From VYFG01 sp965204165 (GTDB lineage: Bacteria; Pseudomonadota; Gammaproteobacteria; Arenicellales; Poriferihabitantaceae), in the NCBI GenBank assembly GCA_965204165.1, contig OZ241969.1:4588001-4652000 (forward strand): 64,000 nt of DNA. Direction: 5' to 3'. Of the stretch, positions 25,628 to 35,568 are shown piece after piece (the first letter of the stretch is position 1; each line of letters begins with the position of its first letter). Under the pieces are notes generated by a model. The model saw only the letters and a list, made by a program, of their open reading frames with translations, was not told the DNA's origin and searched no databases. Position numbers and translations under genes: made by a program.

Positions 25628-27053
25628 TTCCATACAGGTCACGGAGTGCGGAGATGACCTGCACCCCCAGCACGAAACAACCCCCGAACTGGCGGGACTC
25701 CGCCAGTCCCGGCTGCAGGCTCGGCACCTGGTGCAGGGTGGGCAGTTCGTCCAGTATGATCCAGATCCTCCTCCCGTCAGACTGCTCCAGCGAGAGCATG
25801 GCGTTGACCGCGATCTCCAGCCAGGTCGATATCAGGCCTCTCAGGCTCGCATGCTGGTCTCCCCTCGAAGTCAGAAAGAGGCATCCTGTTTCGTCTTCCC
25901 TTTCAACCCAGTCCCGGATGGAGAAGGGAGAACCGGAAGGATCGTCCGGGAGGAGTTCCAGGGCGCCGATGTTGGCCGTGAGCATCGCCCGGACGCTGAG
26001 CGCGGTCTTGGGGTTCTCCGGGTCCACGATGGATTGTGCTACGGTCCCTTCCATGGCTTCCGCCAATTCCGTCAGTTCCGTCTTCAGCAGGTGATTGACC
26101 AGTACCTGGTTCCTCTTGACCCCCTTCTCCCAGAGCACCCCGGCTCCGTTCGAGAACAGCTGCCTTGCCGCGGTGACCCAGAAGGGATCCACGGTGTCCT
26201 TCTGCTGGGGGATCAGGGCAGCGGCCATCATGTCGAAGTCCCTCGGACCCCTGGCCTCGAAGAACGGGGACCAGCGGGGGGCGCGGGCATCCAGGGGGTT
26301 CAGGAGCACGTCCCGTTTGGAGTCATAGAAGAAACGGGTGTAGGTTCCCATCTTGTCGTAGATCACGCATCGCTCCCCACGATCCCGGATCTGGGCGACG
26401 AGGTCGGAGATGAGCACGGTCTTGCCGGAACCGGTGGTGCCCGACACGATGGTGTGCTGGGTCTCGGCCCATTCCGGGTACGGCACATCCGCGATTCTGT
26501 ACGGCCTTGCATGCACGGCCATGGAAAACGCATGACGAAAACGGGCGCCGACAGGATAGCTTGAGAGAACCTGGCGGCGGAGTTGGCGGGCGGTGGCCAG
26601 TTCCGCCCCCCGGATTCTCTTCTCCCGGTTCAGTTGCCGGCCCTGGAACCAGAAGACGGCGAGGAGTATGACGATGGCGAGAACGCCGAACTTCAGTCCC
26701 TGGAAGGCGCTTTCGTAGATCCCGTCCTTCAGGCGCTCACGGGCAAGAAGGGCACGGCGCGAGGATGCGATCTCCGTGATGGTCAGCACGGCGGTTCTCC
26801 CGTCGTGCATGCGGACCTCCTGGCGCGAGTCCTTCCGGTAGCCGATTGCCAGCTTCATCTCCGCCACGGTCACGATGGCGGCGGCGTACCACTCATACCC
26901 CGTGGTGTTTCGCCAGGCATGCCAGGCCGGGACCGCCACCACCGAGATGGCGGCCAGGAACAATCCGGCGCGCAGGAGCTGGCCCCACATCCGGATGCCG
27001 TGGAAGACCGTCTGTCCGCCCCGGAGGGTGCTGTTTCCGATTCTTGTGTTCAT

Positions 27054-27605
27054 CGTGGGTATCCTGGAGAGCTAGGGCGTTCATGAGCCCTTATCCCCCG
27101 TCATCGGCCAGGACGGTGGCATCCCGCCATTCCCGTACCTGCCCGGTTGCTGTCGTTCACCGGATCGGTTTCAACCCCGCTTTACAGTTCTTTCCGTTTC
27201 TTTCCATAAATCTGTCCATGTCTTGTTCATGCCTTCACCGTCCGGCCACGGCGAACATACACGGGGTTGTTTGCAGGCGGCAAGGGTTGCCGATAGGAAG
27301 AAATACCACTCCGGGAAGACAACGAATCGCTCGCCTGCGAGGAGGCGCGAATGAATGCGGGAATATATTTTGGAATCCTTTTTAAAGCGCGGCAGGAATA
27401 TGTGCGAGATCACCATGCTTACGTGGCGCGCACGGCGGCGCATATGATCCGAACCACGCCAGTTGTTAGTGCGCTATGCCAACAACCACTTCCGGCTAGA
27501 CTGGTTGTACCATGCCATGGTCAGACTGGAAGCACAGTCTCCCTCCCATCCCTGCACCCATCCCTGCGCCGCTGCGCCCTGAATCGGCCTGAATCGATCT
27601 CGGAT
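27054..27605. other. Region upstream of traD without a supported gene
   Basis: The promoter of the traD-traI operon should lie in the first 200 bp. A possible 90-codon minus-strand frame (27443-27171) has no homology I recognise and no convincing ribosome-binding site. Confidence 0.4.
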
Positions 27606-28166
27606 TTAGGTCTTACGCTGCCGGGCACGCAGGGTCCGCGCCTGGGAATCCACCGAGTCGACCTCAAGGGCGACAATCTCCGGCAAACGAAGACCGTAGT
27701 GAGTCATGAGATGAAGGTTCACATAATCACTCCAGTCTGCCTTGCTTCACCGGTTGATCGATCGCAGCAGTTCCTGTACGAGTTTCCACGGAATCGCTCG
27801 GGGCGAATGTTCGCCGCGATACATCCGCGGCGTGTCGATGGTATCGAGACGAATAGGCATCAACCGGTTATCGTAAGCATGGGCTAGGAAAACATGTAGG
27901 TACGCGACCGTGTACTGCGCGGTCTGCCGTGTGACTTCAGCACTCTTCATCGACAGATAACGCTCTGCATGGACCGACTTCAACGTGGCCAGCGAATCCG
28001 CCGGCCCGAAAGCGTGATCCAGAAAACCCTGCACCGTCGTCATGTGCTGCGTGATCGTTGAACGCGTGATAACTTGCAAGCTACGCAAGAACTGGCCGTA
28101 CTCCTCATTCGAACACATGACGGAACTGACGAAGGTGCCTTCAAGTGTTCTGGCGCGAATAGTCAC
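27606..28166 (-). pseudogene. Tyrosine recombinase relic with in-frame stop
   Basis: From 28166 (MTIRARTLEGTF) the protein shows a SAM-like core-binding domain (TITQHMTTVQGFLDHAF, then TVAYLHVFLAHAYDNRLM). After a TGA at 27747-27749 the same frame continues SKADWSDYVNLHLMTHYGLRLPEIVALEVDSVD, which contains the first catalytic Arg region, and ends at TAA 27606. The Lys, HxxR, His and Tyr parts are missing. It is therefore an integrase relic with both a nonsense mutation and a lost 3' half. It may mark the former edge of the mobile element, as integrases usually sit at one end. Confidence 0.7.
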
Positions 28167-28501
28167 TGGCCATCAGCCAGGCGCCAAATGCCTCAAACTC
28201 CTCGCCGCAGCGCGATTGCTCGTAACGAGAGTGGTATCTGGGAAAAAGTGTACGTACATGACTGCCTCCTGATCGTTGTCATGGGAGGTTCTAGGTTGCC
28301 AGTTTATAATTAGTTCAGACTGGGAAGAAGGCTTTAAATATACATAGTCAAGGACTGCAATCAGGTGCTGGCGTTACTCGGAAAGAGCACCAGCTCGAAG
28401 TCCAATGGCCTAGAAAAATCCGCTTGAATCAGGCCGCGGATATTGGATATAGTCGTTGCAAGGGGCATCGGACAGTTCGCAGGCAAAGTGTGTTGAACGA
28501 A

Positions 28502-28702
28502 ATGTACAATGTCACCGTCTGCTCCTTGACCTTGTTTTATTTAATTGTCCCAATCGATCAGATCGAAGAGAATCTCACTGAAATAATCAAAAAGAACGGA
28601 ATGAATCCCCATGGAAAGATCGATTTTTTTGTAGGCCTACCTGATGGCCTTGAAGAGGAACTGGAGGCTAACCGACAAGCATGGCCGACTCTATTTCAGT
28701 AA
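28502..28702 (+). CDS. Small hypothetical protein upstream of the DUF900 hydrolase
   Basis: ATG 28502 gives 66 residues: a hydrophobic start (MYNVTVCSLTLFYLIVP) followed by an acidic part (IDQIEENLTEIIKKNGM, GLPDGLEEELEANRQAW). An upstream TTG at 28424 would lengthen it to 92. It lies 41 bp before the hydrolase gene in the same direction and may be cotranscribed. No family is recognised. Confidence 0.4.
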   Translation: MYNVTVCSLTLFYLIVPIDQIEENLTEIIKKNGMNPHGKIDFFVGLPDGLEEELEANRQAWPTLFQ

Positions 28703-28743
28703 GCGAAATTTACTAAATCCAACATTTTTTCGAGGAAGGAACT

Positions 28744-29886
28744 ATGGCAGAAACGATCAACGTCTGCTTTGCAACTAACCGGAATAATCTCGGGTCAGAA
28801 AAGACTCCAAGGTTTGGGGAGAAGTTTCATAAAGATGGACCCGCCTTCTATAGGGTCGGCACTTGCCAAGTATCAAAGCTAGAAGAAGACAATTTCAGGC
28901 TTGATCGAACGGAACTCTATGCAGAATCGAAATCCGGTTCTGATCTAAGGCGCATTCGCCACGGGAGTAAAGCGGCCTTCTTGGGCATTCAAACCGAAAT
29001 GAACAATGAAGCCAAGGACGTCATCGTCTTCATCCACGGTTTTTCGAATACATTCGAGTCTGGAATCTTGCGTTCGGCGCAGTTGAGCGATGCCTATATG
29101 ATCACACGTCCGAACGGCACTACCTACCAACCTCCGATTTTCACCTTTTCCTGGCCGTCGAACGGGCGCACCCAACCACCTTGGCAGTATTTCTCCGATC
29201 GTAACGATGCCGAGGCCTCTGGGACCGCTATGGCGCGTGCCATGCTCCGTCTGATTGACTTCCTTCACGCATCGCGGAAAGTTGGGATACAGTGCAACAG
29301 GCGAATCCATCTTGTGTGTCACAGCATGGGTACCTGGGCGTTGAGGCACATGCTGCAATCCCTACGAGGAATCGTTGGCGATAACGGACTGGAGCCTGTT
29401 TTCGACAATATTTTCCTAATGGCAGCCGACGAAGATGACGACGCTTTAGAACCCGAGCGGGATCAGAAGCTTGGTCTCTTGCCCAAGCTCGGTCGTCGGA
29501 TTCATGTCTATCACAGCGCTGACGACGGAGCTCTTGTCATCAGCGACAAGACAAAACTGAACCCGGATCGGCTTGGTTACAACGGGCCACGGCATTTTGA
29601 CGGCTTGTCTACACGGATCACGGCGGTCGATTGTGAATTGGTCGACAAAACCGAGTTCTTCCATGTAAACCACCAATACTATCGTCTGCGCCAAGAGGTG
29701 ATTCAGGATGTCCGGGCTATACTCTCCGGACATCATTGGGCCGATCCCGAAGCGTTTCCATGGCGGGAAGTGATCGAGCGCGGCCGACGATATCGAATTC
29801 GCCTCACGAAACCGGAAGTTCAAGACAATAGGAACGATCCTGCACACTCCAACTCGATCCGCGATGAGGAACGTGGGCGTCGTTGA
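28744..29886 (+). CDS. DUF900-family alpha/beta hydrolase
   Basis: A 380-residue putative serine hydrolase or esterase. ATG 28744 follows GAGGAAGGAACT. The oxyanion-hole motif VFIHGFSNTFE lies near 94-104. The nucleophile elbow is HLVCHSMGTW near 187-196, with Ser about 192. An acidic stretch AADEDDDALEPE follows, and a late His is in EFFHVNHQYYR (about 308-318). There is no signal peptide, so it is cytoplasmic. Codon use is lower in GC than in the right-hand genes. Its neighbours are an integrase relic and an IS21 relic, so it is probably accessory cargo. DUF900 relatives include secreted lipases and effector-like enzymes; the substrate is unknown. Confidence 0.8.
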   Translation: MAETINVCFATNRNNLGSEKTPRFGEKFHKDGPAFYRVGTCQVSKLEEDNFRLDRTELYAESKSGSDLRRIRHGSKAAFLGIQTEMNNEAKDVIVFIHGFSNTFESGILRSAQLSDAYMITRPNGTTYQPPIFTFSWPSNGRTQPPWQYFSDRNDAEASGTAMARAMLRLIDFLHASRKVGIQCNRRIHLVCHSMGTWALRHMLQSLRGIVGDNGLEPVFDNIFLMAADEDDDALEPERDQKLGLLPKLGRRIHVYHSADDGALVISDKTKLNPDRLGYNGPRHFDGLSTRITAVDCELVDKTEFFHVNHQYYRLRQEVIQDVRAILSGHHWADPEAFPWREVIERGRRYRIRLTKPEVQDNRNDPAHSNSIRDEERGRR

Positions 29887-30216
29887 CCCACCCCTGAAAC
29901 ACCTCGAAAAGTATGGAAATTTCAATAAAGAGACATTGAATTTACCCTGTCGAGACAGCCACGGAACATCTTCACCGGCTGTTGCATCTGAACAATATTC
30001 TTACCAATGACGGCGAGAAACTTCGTCCCATGGCCTCACGCATTACCTCGACGCCGGATTTTATGGTGCACCCGTACTATTCCTAATTCACAGAGGAGTT
30101 TGCGATGCCGCCGATAGGGCGTCTGCCGGGATGCTACCGTGTTGCTGGATATCTGGATGTTTCCCGAAGCCACCACCGATGATGCCGCAAAGGGTGGAGG
30201 CGATTCATTCCAGTAC
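29887..30216. other. Intergenic stretch, nothing recognised
   Basis: About 330 bp with short frames only. Composition is mixed and probably includes debris of the IS21-type element that follows. Confidence 0.4.
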
Positions 30217-30444
30217 CTAATTTCGGTAAATTAGGTACTTTACTGGGTGGTACTGATATCCGCTCCAGATCGGCGTTGGTCCAGCCCTTCGGCAGCGGCC
30301 AAACGAAGCCCAAACGAGGCCTCCCCGATCAAACCGGACCAAATAGTGTGCAACCGAATTGGGATTGATACCGCAGATTTTGCTGATCTTGCGGTTTCTC
30401 AGACCCTGGTTATATAGCCTGACGGCCTCTTTGATCTTGCGCAT
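30217..30444 (-). pseudogene. IS21 istA transposase N-terminal relic
   Basis: From ATG 30444 the frame MRKIKEAVRLYNQGLRNRKI continues SKICGINPNSVAHYLVRFDRGGLVW, the HTH region of IS21-family IstA. A short tandem duplication (GTTTGGGCTTC then GTTTGG) shifts the frame; the sister phase then reads PLPKGWTNADLERISVPPS, as expected for IstA. Nothing of the catalytic domain or of istB remains. Confidence 0.7.
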
Positions 30445-30670
30445 GGACAGACTCTTGTGGGCATGAATCTCTCCTCGAATCCAGGAGAGGAACATACCGA
30501 TTATCAGCTATGCTCCGCTCAACTCCGAAAACGGTGGAACAGACTACCTACACCAGACAGTTGTCAATTTCCCGTGGAATGGTAATCATAATTCTGTGTA
30601 AAAAAATCACTTCAGAATTTTCCTTAGCGAAATTATTATTCTAAAAAACACTCTTTTCAGGCGTTAAAAG

Positions 30671-32752
30671 TCAATGTAGCCCAATACCCTTAGAAATCGC
30701 TGCGACCGTCGTACCCGCAAGTAAAAATCCAAAAATTGCGTGAAAAACGAAATAGGCTCGAACCCACCTTTGCCTTCGAAATACTAGATCTTTGTGCGGC
30801 CGACTGATCGAAACTAATGGTATTAACCGGTCAAGGCTCAGAACTAAAATGTCAAAACAGAGCCACAGTTTAAACCACATCCGAAAATTTGGAGATTGCC
30901 GACGGAGCGATCGATGAGACAGGGCCTGCCGCATCAAAAACCACCGCCCTTCAGTAGAATGCCAAGCAATAGCGGCACCAATCAAAGTGGCGATGGCAGT
31001 TGCGAAAAGAGTCCGAACCGGCTTGGTTCCGTAGCCACCGAGAAACTCCGCGACGTATCTAGTCAGGCGGCGGCTGCCCCATCCTAAGCTTCGGGTCAAC
31101 GATTGTTCTCGAAGAAAGGACATGTCCGATGAGGCGATGGATTGACCTGCTTCACGTAGGGTCGTTTCAAAAACCTGGTAGGCCAAGGTGCGTTCTTCCA
31201 TGCGGTCGATTGTTTTTATCAGTGTGGTCAAACGCGCAAATGAATGAGCATCGCCAAGATTCGCATCAGGATTGTCGGTAAATACATACCCACCGACGCT
31301 ACTCTGTGCTATTCGCAACTGGGCAGGCATGACAAAGTCGCTAGACAGAGATATCTCCCTGATCTGCATACCACGCATGTCCAGGAAAGAATCGGTAGGG
31401 GAAAATTTCATCGTTCCGTAGGCCTCCGAGGCTAGAGAAAGGGTCGCGCCAACGATCGTCCGCCGTAAATTGATCTGCTTCGCACTTACAGCGCTGAGAT
31501 TGAAATCACCACCCACATGCATTTCATTCAAGCAGACCAATCCGCGGGTCGCCGCTGCTTGTTTGTTACAACTCTTTTCTAGTGGCTGGGGATGCAGCAG
31601 GAAATCGCCACTAATATCGGCTCCCTGAAAGGAAACGAAATCGAAATTGTAACGAAAGGCTCGACTAATTTCACAGTCTTTGCGATTTATAGCTTTACCC
31701 AGAGTAGCCCCGAAGAGTTCAACCCGATCGGCATTGAGGCGCCTGAAATCGACAGCAGGAAGTTTGGCCATGCGCAAACGGACTGTCGGAATCTTGGCAT
31801 TGACCGCTGCCAGAGCCCCGTCCACGATGAGCCGGTCGGAGTAGAACAGTTTATCCAGCCTTAAATCCCACAGATCGATATTGCTTGCGAAGAAAACCAA
31901 TGGATATGCGCCCATGACTTCCTCATACTGACTGACATCAAATTTGCGCAATTGCTTCAGCCACGTTTGGGTTCTAGTGAAGATCGATTGGTATTGCCGT
32001 GAGTTATGGAACGAGAGTTCCTCTGCTTTCATACCAGATGTGCTGACGTGGCCGAATGCCGATTCAGTTACCCCGATCCGAGATGATATCTGTGCGTCCT
32101 TCAAAAGGATCCCACCGGCGCGGCTTTCACTTATTATGATATCCGCGTTGCTGCGCAAACCGTCGGCGCGAAAAATTCCTTCAGTGAATTCACCAACTCC
32201 TGCCACGAATACGGTATTGGTGAATTGGAGCTTTCCGGTCACTTCTGCGTCAGAGAAATTCACCGGTCCACAGAAAACCACATGATCGAATATAAGTTTA
32301 TGAGTAATGGTTACTGATGGGGCGTTGAATGGACCATTCACACGAAGATTTGAAAACCTGAGTTCTTTGGGCTGTTGCGAGATTTTATTATTAGCGAGTC
32401 GCAACAGAAACTCTGTTACCGCCTCTCCCTCCAGACCTTCCGCATTGATTTTACAGAGATCAGGAGAAAGTGCGGGCAATTGGCCCATTGAATCAACATC
32501 GTCAAGTCGATGTGGAAAAGCCAGTGCGTGCGACAATGCTCTATTGGCAACTTTGCCGGTAATTTTGCCGGTAAATTTGCTGTTTCTATAGATCCTGCAG
32601 ACCGAGTTGAGGTGATCATTGTCAGCAATGAATTCCTTCGAACAAAACTTAATTACATCCTCTCCCACTGTGGATCCATTACCTTCATGCCCCTGTGCCA
32701 GGCCAACAAAGAGAGCCAACAGAGCCAGCGTTGCTCCAAATGTGCGTACCAT
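30671..32752 (-). CDS. Secreted/membrane beta-helix-like protein with C-terminal membrane segments
   Basis: A 693-residue protein from ATG 32752 (MVRTFGATLALLALFVGLAQG), a clear signal peptide. Residues about 140-520 consist of short repeating strands with alternating hydrophobic residues (for example LRFSNLRVNGPFNAPSVTI; GKLQFTNTVFVAG), like a pentapeptide or right-handed beta-helix protein. The last 130 residues hold three hydrophobic segments (TLFATAIATLIGAAIAW; LWLCFDILVLSLDRLIPLV; FHAIFGFLLAGTTVAAI), similar to the ion-channel-like tail seen on some pentapeptide-repeat proteins. It overlaps the upstream gene by one base (TAATG), so the two form a pair. The function is unknown. ATG 32752 is preferred over 32839 because it gives the signal peptide and the overlap. 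Confidence 0.65.
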   Translation of the reverse strand: MVRTFGATLALLALFVGLAQGHEGNGSTVGEDVIKFCSKEFIADNDHLNSVCRIYRNSKFTGKITGKVANRALSHALAFPHRLDDVDSMGQLPALSPDLCKINAEGLEGEAVTEFLLRLANNKISQQPKELRFSNLRVNGPFNAPSVTITHKLIFDHVVFCGPVNFSDAEVTGKLQFTNTVFVAGVGEFTEGIFRADGLRSNADIIISESRAGGILLKDAQISSRIGVTESAFGHVSTSGMKAEELSFHNSRQYQSIFTRTQTWLKQLRKFDVSQYEEVMGAYPLVFFASNIDLWDLRLDKLFYSDRLIVDGALAAVNAKIPTVRLRMAKLPAVDFRRLNADRVELFGATLGKAINRKDCEISRAFRYNFDFVSFQGADISGDFLLHPQPLEKSCNKQAAATRGLVCLNEMHVGGDFNLSAVSAKQINLRRTIVGATLSLASEAYGTMKFSPTDSFLDMRGMQIREISLSSDFVMPAQLRIAQSSVGGYVFTDNPDANLGDAHSFARLTTLIKTIDRMEERTLAYQVFETTLREAGQSIASSDMSFLREQSLTRSLGWGSRRLTRYVAEFLGGYGTKPVRTLFATAIATLIGAAIAWHSTEGRWFLMRQALSHRSLRRQSPNFRMWFKLWLCFDILVLSLDRLIPLVSISRPHKDLVFRRQRWVRAYFVFHAIFGFLLAGTTVAAISKGIGLH

Positions 32753-33615
32753 TATGGGACTTTCATACGATCTCGACCGAAGGCCATGAATGACATATTG
32801 TTCTTTACGTACGCGTCCCATGGTACTGGCCCCACGCAATTCGCCAAGAGGGTGGCTGCACGCACTGCATCCATGTCGTTCTGGATCGAGCTGAACGTGA
32901 TTTTCGGGTTGGTAATTCCTTTTAATTTCCTCTGATCAAGTTCGTTTAGCGTAGACTCTCTCGTCACGGCTTCGATTAGTGCCTTGGCCACAGATGAAGG
33001 AGCACCGCTTTGGATGATCCCGCTGTCTAGGAACATTGTCGCTGCACCAGACACCCAAGGTTCTACAGCAAGTTCTTTGTCAATCGCATCGGATTGTGTG
33101 AGTTGCTGCAGCGCCAGATAGGCGGCTTTTTCATAATCGTATTTTAGGTTTGAGTCGTTATAGCTGATTTTGTAGTTCTCGTAGGCTGCAGCGACTGAGA
33201 TCTGATCGATAGTCCGGACCGACACGGCGAAACGCAGATTTTCTGGCAAATCCAAATTCGACACCCAGTTCACGTTCTCGGATTTATCGACGAAAAGCAC
33301 ATAGGTGACATTAGCTTGGGTGCGACCGATTGCATCGAATGCCCGCTGAAGTTCATTGGTAGAGGGCGTGTCAGACATTGTCTGGAGAACGACCATCGGA
33401 CCATCCATTGATTCGATATCCTGCGTCATCAAACCAAAATCTCCCGGCTGGGAGATGACTGGAATCTGTTGTTTGATCAAAGGCATGACATCGTCATGTA
33501 CCTTGGAGTCGTCGGAATATACCAGAAGACTAGGGACCATCTGGGGCAGCCCAATAGATGGGAACAGTGCGATGATCGCGAAGATAATGGTGAGATAAAC
33601 TGGAAGTTTCTGCAT
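32752..33615 (-). CDS. Secreted protein of unknown function, operon partner
   Basis: A 287-residue protein with the N-terminal signal MQKLPVYLTIIFAIIALFP. The first 120 residues alternate strands and helices (SLLVYSDDSKVHDDVMPLIK; VTYVLFVDKSENVNWV), which could be a Rossmann-like or receiver-like fold. The rest is helical. No catalytic motif is seen. The upstream 170 bp should contain the operon promoter. It is cotranscribed with the beta-helix-like membrane protein, so the two may form an envelope complex. Confidence 0.6.
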   Translation of the reverse strand: MQKLPVYLTIIFAIIALFPSIGLPQMVPSLLVYSDDSKVHDDVMPLIKQQIPVISQPGDFGLMTQDIESMDGPMVVLQTMSDTPSTNELQRAFDAIGRTQANVTYVLFVDKSENVNWVSNLDLPENLRFAVSVRTIDQISVAAAYENYKISYNDSNLKYDYEKAAYLALQQLTQSDAIDKELAVEPWVSGAATMFLDSGIIQSGAPSSVAKALIEAVTRESTLNELDQRKLKGITNPKITFSSIQNDMDAVRAATLLANCVGPVPWDAYVKNNMSFMAFGRDRMKVP

Positions 33616-33792
33616 TCTCTTTCCTCTTAGCTATTTTGTACCGGGATATGGATATAAGTCAGTGCATTACACTTGGAAAAGGCATGCGCCGAACCCGAAG
33701 GATCCGGGAGCATGAAACCGGGTATATTCGCATCGATTATGCATCATCCGCATCCATGGCAACCATGCTAGGGGAGCGGCTGTAAAATCAAT

Positions 33793-35423
33793 GCCTAGGA
33801 GCCTGCGCCGCAGGAATGGTTGATCTCAAGGGAATCCTTCCAATCGGAAGGAATGTGTGATCACATCGTTTGTCATCAATTGAGGAATAGTTGGATGCCG
33901 ACCACGTTTCGTCCTTACCAGCCGGACCAGTTGCTATTGCTGCCCCTCGACCTTCGCGAGTGGCTCCCGCCGGGGCATCTGGCCCATCACGTCAGCGACT
34001 TGGTGGATGCGCTGGACCTGAGTGTATTTTACGCCCTCTACGAGGGTGACGGTCGTCGCAATGCGCCCTACGGCCGTCGATGATGGTGAATGTTCTGATA
34101 TACGCCTACGCGACGGGGGCGTTTTCGTCACGACCGATTGCACGGAAGCTTGAGGAGGATGTGGCGTTTCGGGTGCTCGGTGCGGAGAACTTTCCCCAAC
34201 ATCGCACGATCTGTGAGTTTCGCCGCCGTCATCTGGAAGAGTTCGAGGGGTTGTTCATCGAGGTGGTGCGTGTGGCCCGGGAGATGGGAGTGGTTCGGTT
34301 TGGGACGCTGTCGGTGGACGGGACGAAGGTGCGTGCGAATGCGCGCAAGCGCAAGGCGATGATCTACGGGAGGATGTTGCAGGAGGAATCACGGCTGAAG
34401 GAGGAGATTCAACGGCTGTTGGACAACGCGGGCGTGGTGGATGCCGAAGAGGATGAGCGCCATGGCGAGCAGATACGCGGTGACGAGTTGCCCGCGGAGT
34501 TGCATCGACGGGAGCAGCGCCTGATGGCGATTCGGGAGGCGAGGGCGCGGCTGGAGGCGGCGCAACGTGAGGCCGATGATGGGCGCGGACGCAAGCCCGG
34601 CCAGGACCGCAATCCCAAAAGAGGGCGGCCGTACAAGCGCGCCTACGGTGAGCTCGAGCCGCAGGCGCAGAGCAACTTCACCGATCCCGAGAGCCAGATC
34701 ATGAAGACTTCTACGGAAGGATTCCAGCAATGCTACAACGCGCAGATGGTGGTCGATGAGGCGCACCAGATCATCGTTGCCACGGATGTCGGGGCGCAGG
34801 CCAGCGACCATGGCCAGATGCTCCCCTTGGTGGACGGGATGAGCGAGCACTTCGGGGTCGCACCGGAAGTGGTGCTCGCTGACGCCGGCTACTGCAACGA
34901 GGCGGATTTGGTGGGGCTGGAGCGACGTGGCATCGATGGCTATGTGGCGCTGGGGCGCGAGGGCAAGGCGCAAGCGGCGTCCAATCCACAGACTCACCCG
35001 GCCACACATCGCATGGGAGATAAGTTGGCCAGTGACGAGGGCCGGGCTCAATACGCCAAGCGCAAGTGGATCTCCGAGGGACCGAACGGCTGGATCAAGG
35101 AGGCGTTGGGATGCAGAAGGTTAAGTGTGCGCGGGGTCGAGAAGGTACGAGCCGAATGGCATCTGGTTTGCCTGGCGTTGAACATCAAGCGCATGCGGGT
35201 ACTGGCGGCGTGCTGAGGAAGTCGAGGACCCTGCGGCTGCCTTTTCCGCGCACTGCGTGCGACGTCGACCGCATGAATCGTCAGCAACTGGGCTTCCGCG
35301 TTGTGTAACCCGAATCTGCGACGATTCCGGAACAGGTCTGTTCATTGGTGTCAGGATTCCGTATTTTCTACCAACCTGTGCCAACAGTCCGGCGCCAAGA
35401 CTTCTGCGGCGCAGACTCCTAGC
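33793..35423 (+). mobile_element. IS1182-family insertion sequence, frameshifted
   Basis: Ends are imperfect inverted repeats: CTAGGAGCCTGCGCCGCAG from 33795 on the left, and on the right (reverse complement, 35404-35422) CTAGGAGTCTGCGCCGCAG. The borders are given to within a few bases, and no clear target duplication was found. It carries one transposase gene. Confidence 0.75.
33895..35216 (+). pseudogene. IS1182-family transposase with frameshift
   Basis: ATG 33895 starts MPTTFRPYQPDQLLLLPLDL, with the family phrase LYEGDGRRNAPYG. At 34081 the frame stops; the next phase begins MMVNVLIYAYATGAFSSRPI (ATG 34080) and runs to 35216. In relatives these are continuous, so one or two bases were lost near 34070-34079. 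The downstream part has the DDE landmarks (LSVDGTKVRANA; VLADAGYCNEAD; EGPNGWIKEALG). The sequence at the shift is not a classic slippery site, so inactivation is more likely than programmed frameshifting. Confidence 0.8.
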
Positions 35424-35568
35424 TCGGGATATCCTGGAAAACCGACGGGAATGCGTATTGATACGCCTGAATTGAATCAAATTCGCTTGCGCTATGCTTA
35501 CGGTAATAAAATATAGGACGATTTGAATCTACGAAAAAATCACATTTTACATTATATATTATTAAGTT

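Larger units (their letters stand above)
23421..27053 (-). pseudogene. traD: TraD-type coupling protein gene split by an IS4-like element
   Basis: Coupling proteins are membrane hexameric ATPases that hand the relaxosome to the secretion channel. From ATG 27053 the N-terminal part has two membrane helices (about residues 25-45 and 118-136), Walker A GTTGSGKT near 208 and Walker B WIILDEL near 432. It reads to YGRNG at 25620 and then enters the element. The 3' part resumes at 23993 with GAETISGLCGTRVV and runs to TAG 23421, ending in a Lys/Gly/Thr-rich tail. Removing the element plus one 10-bp repeat restores one frame of about 670 residues. The stop overlaps the relaxase start, showing a traD-traI operon. 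Without the 3' part the ATPase lacks its last core strands, so it is presumably inactive. Confidence 0.85.

Noticed and set aside
27171..27443. 90-codon minus-strand frame upstream of traD
   Set aside because: No recognisable domain; probably leader sequence.
34060..34090. Programmed frameshift in the IS1182 transposase
   Set aside because: No slippery heptamer is visible at the junction; a simple indel explains the shift.
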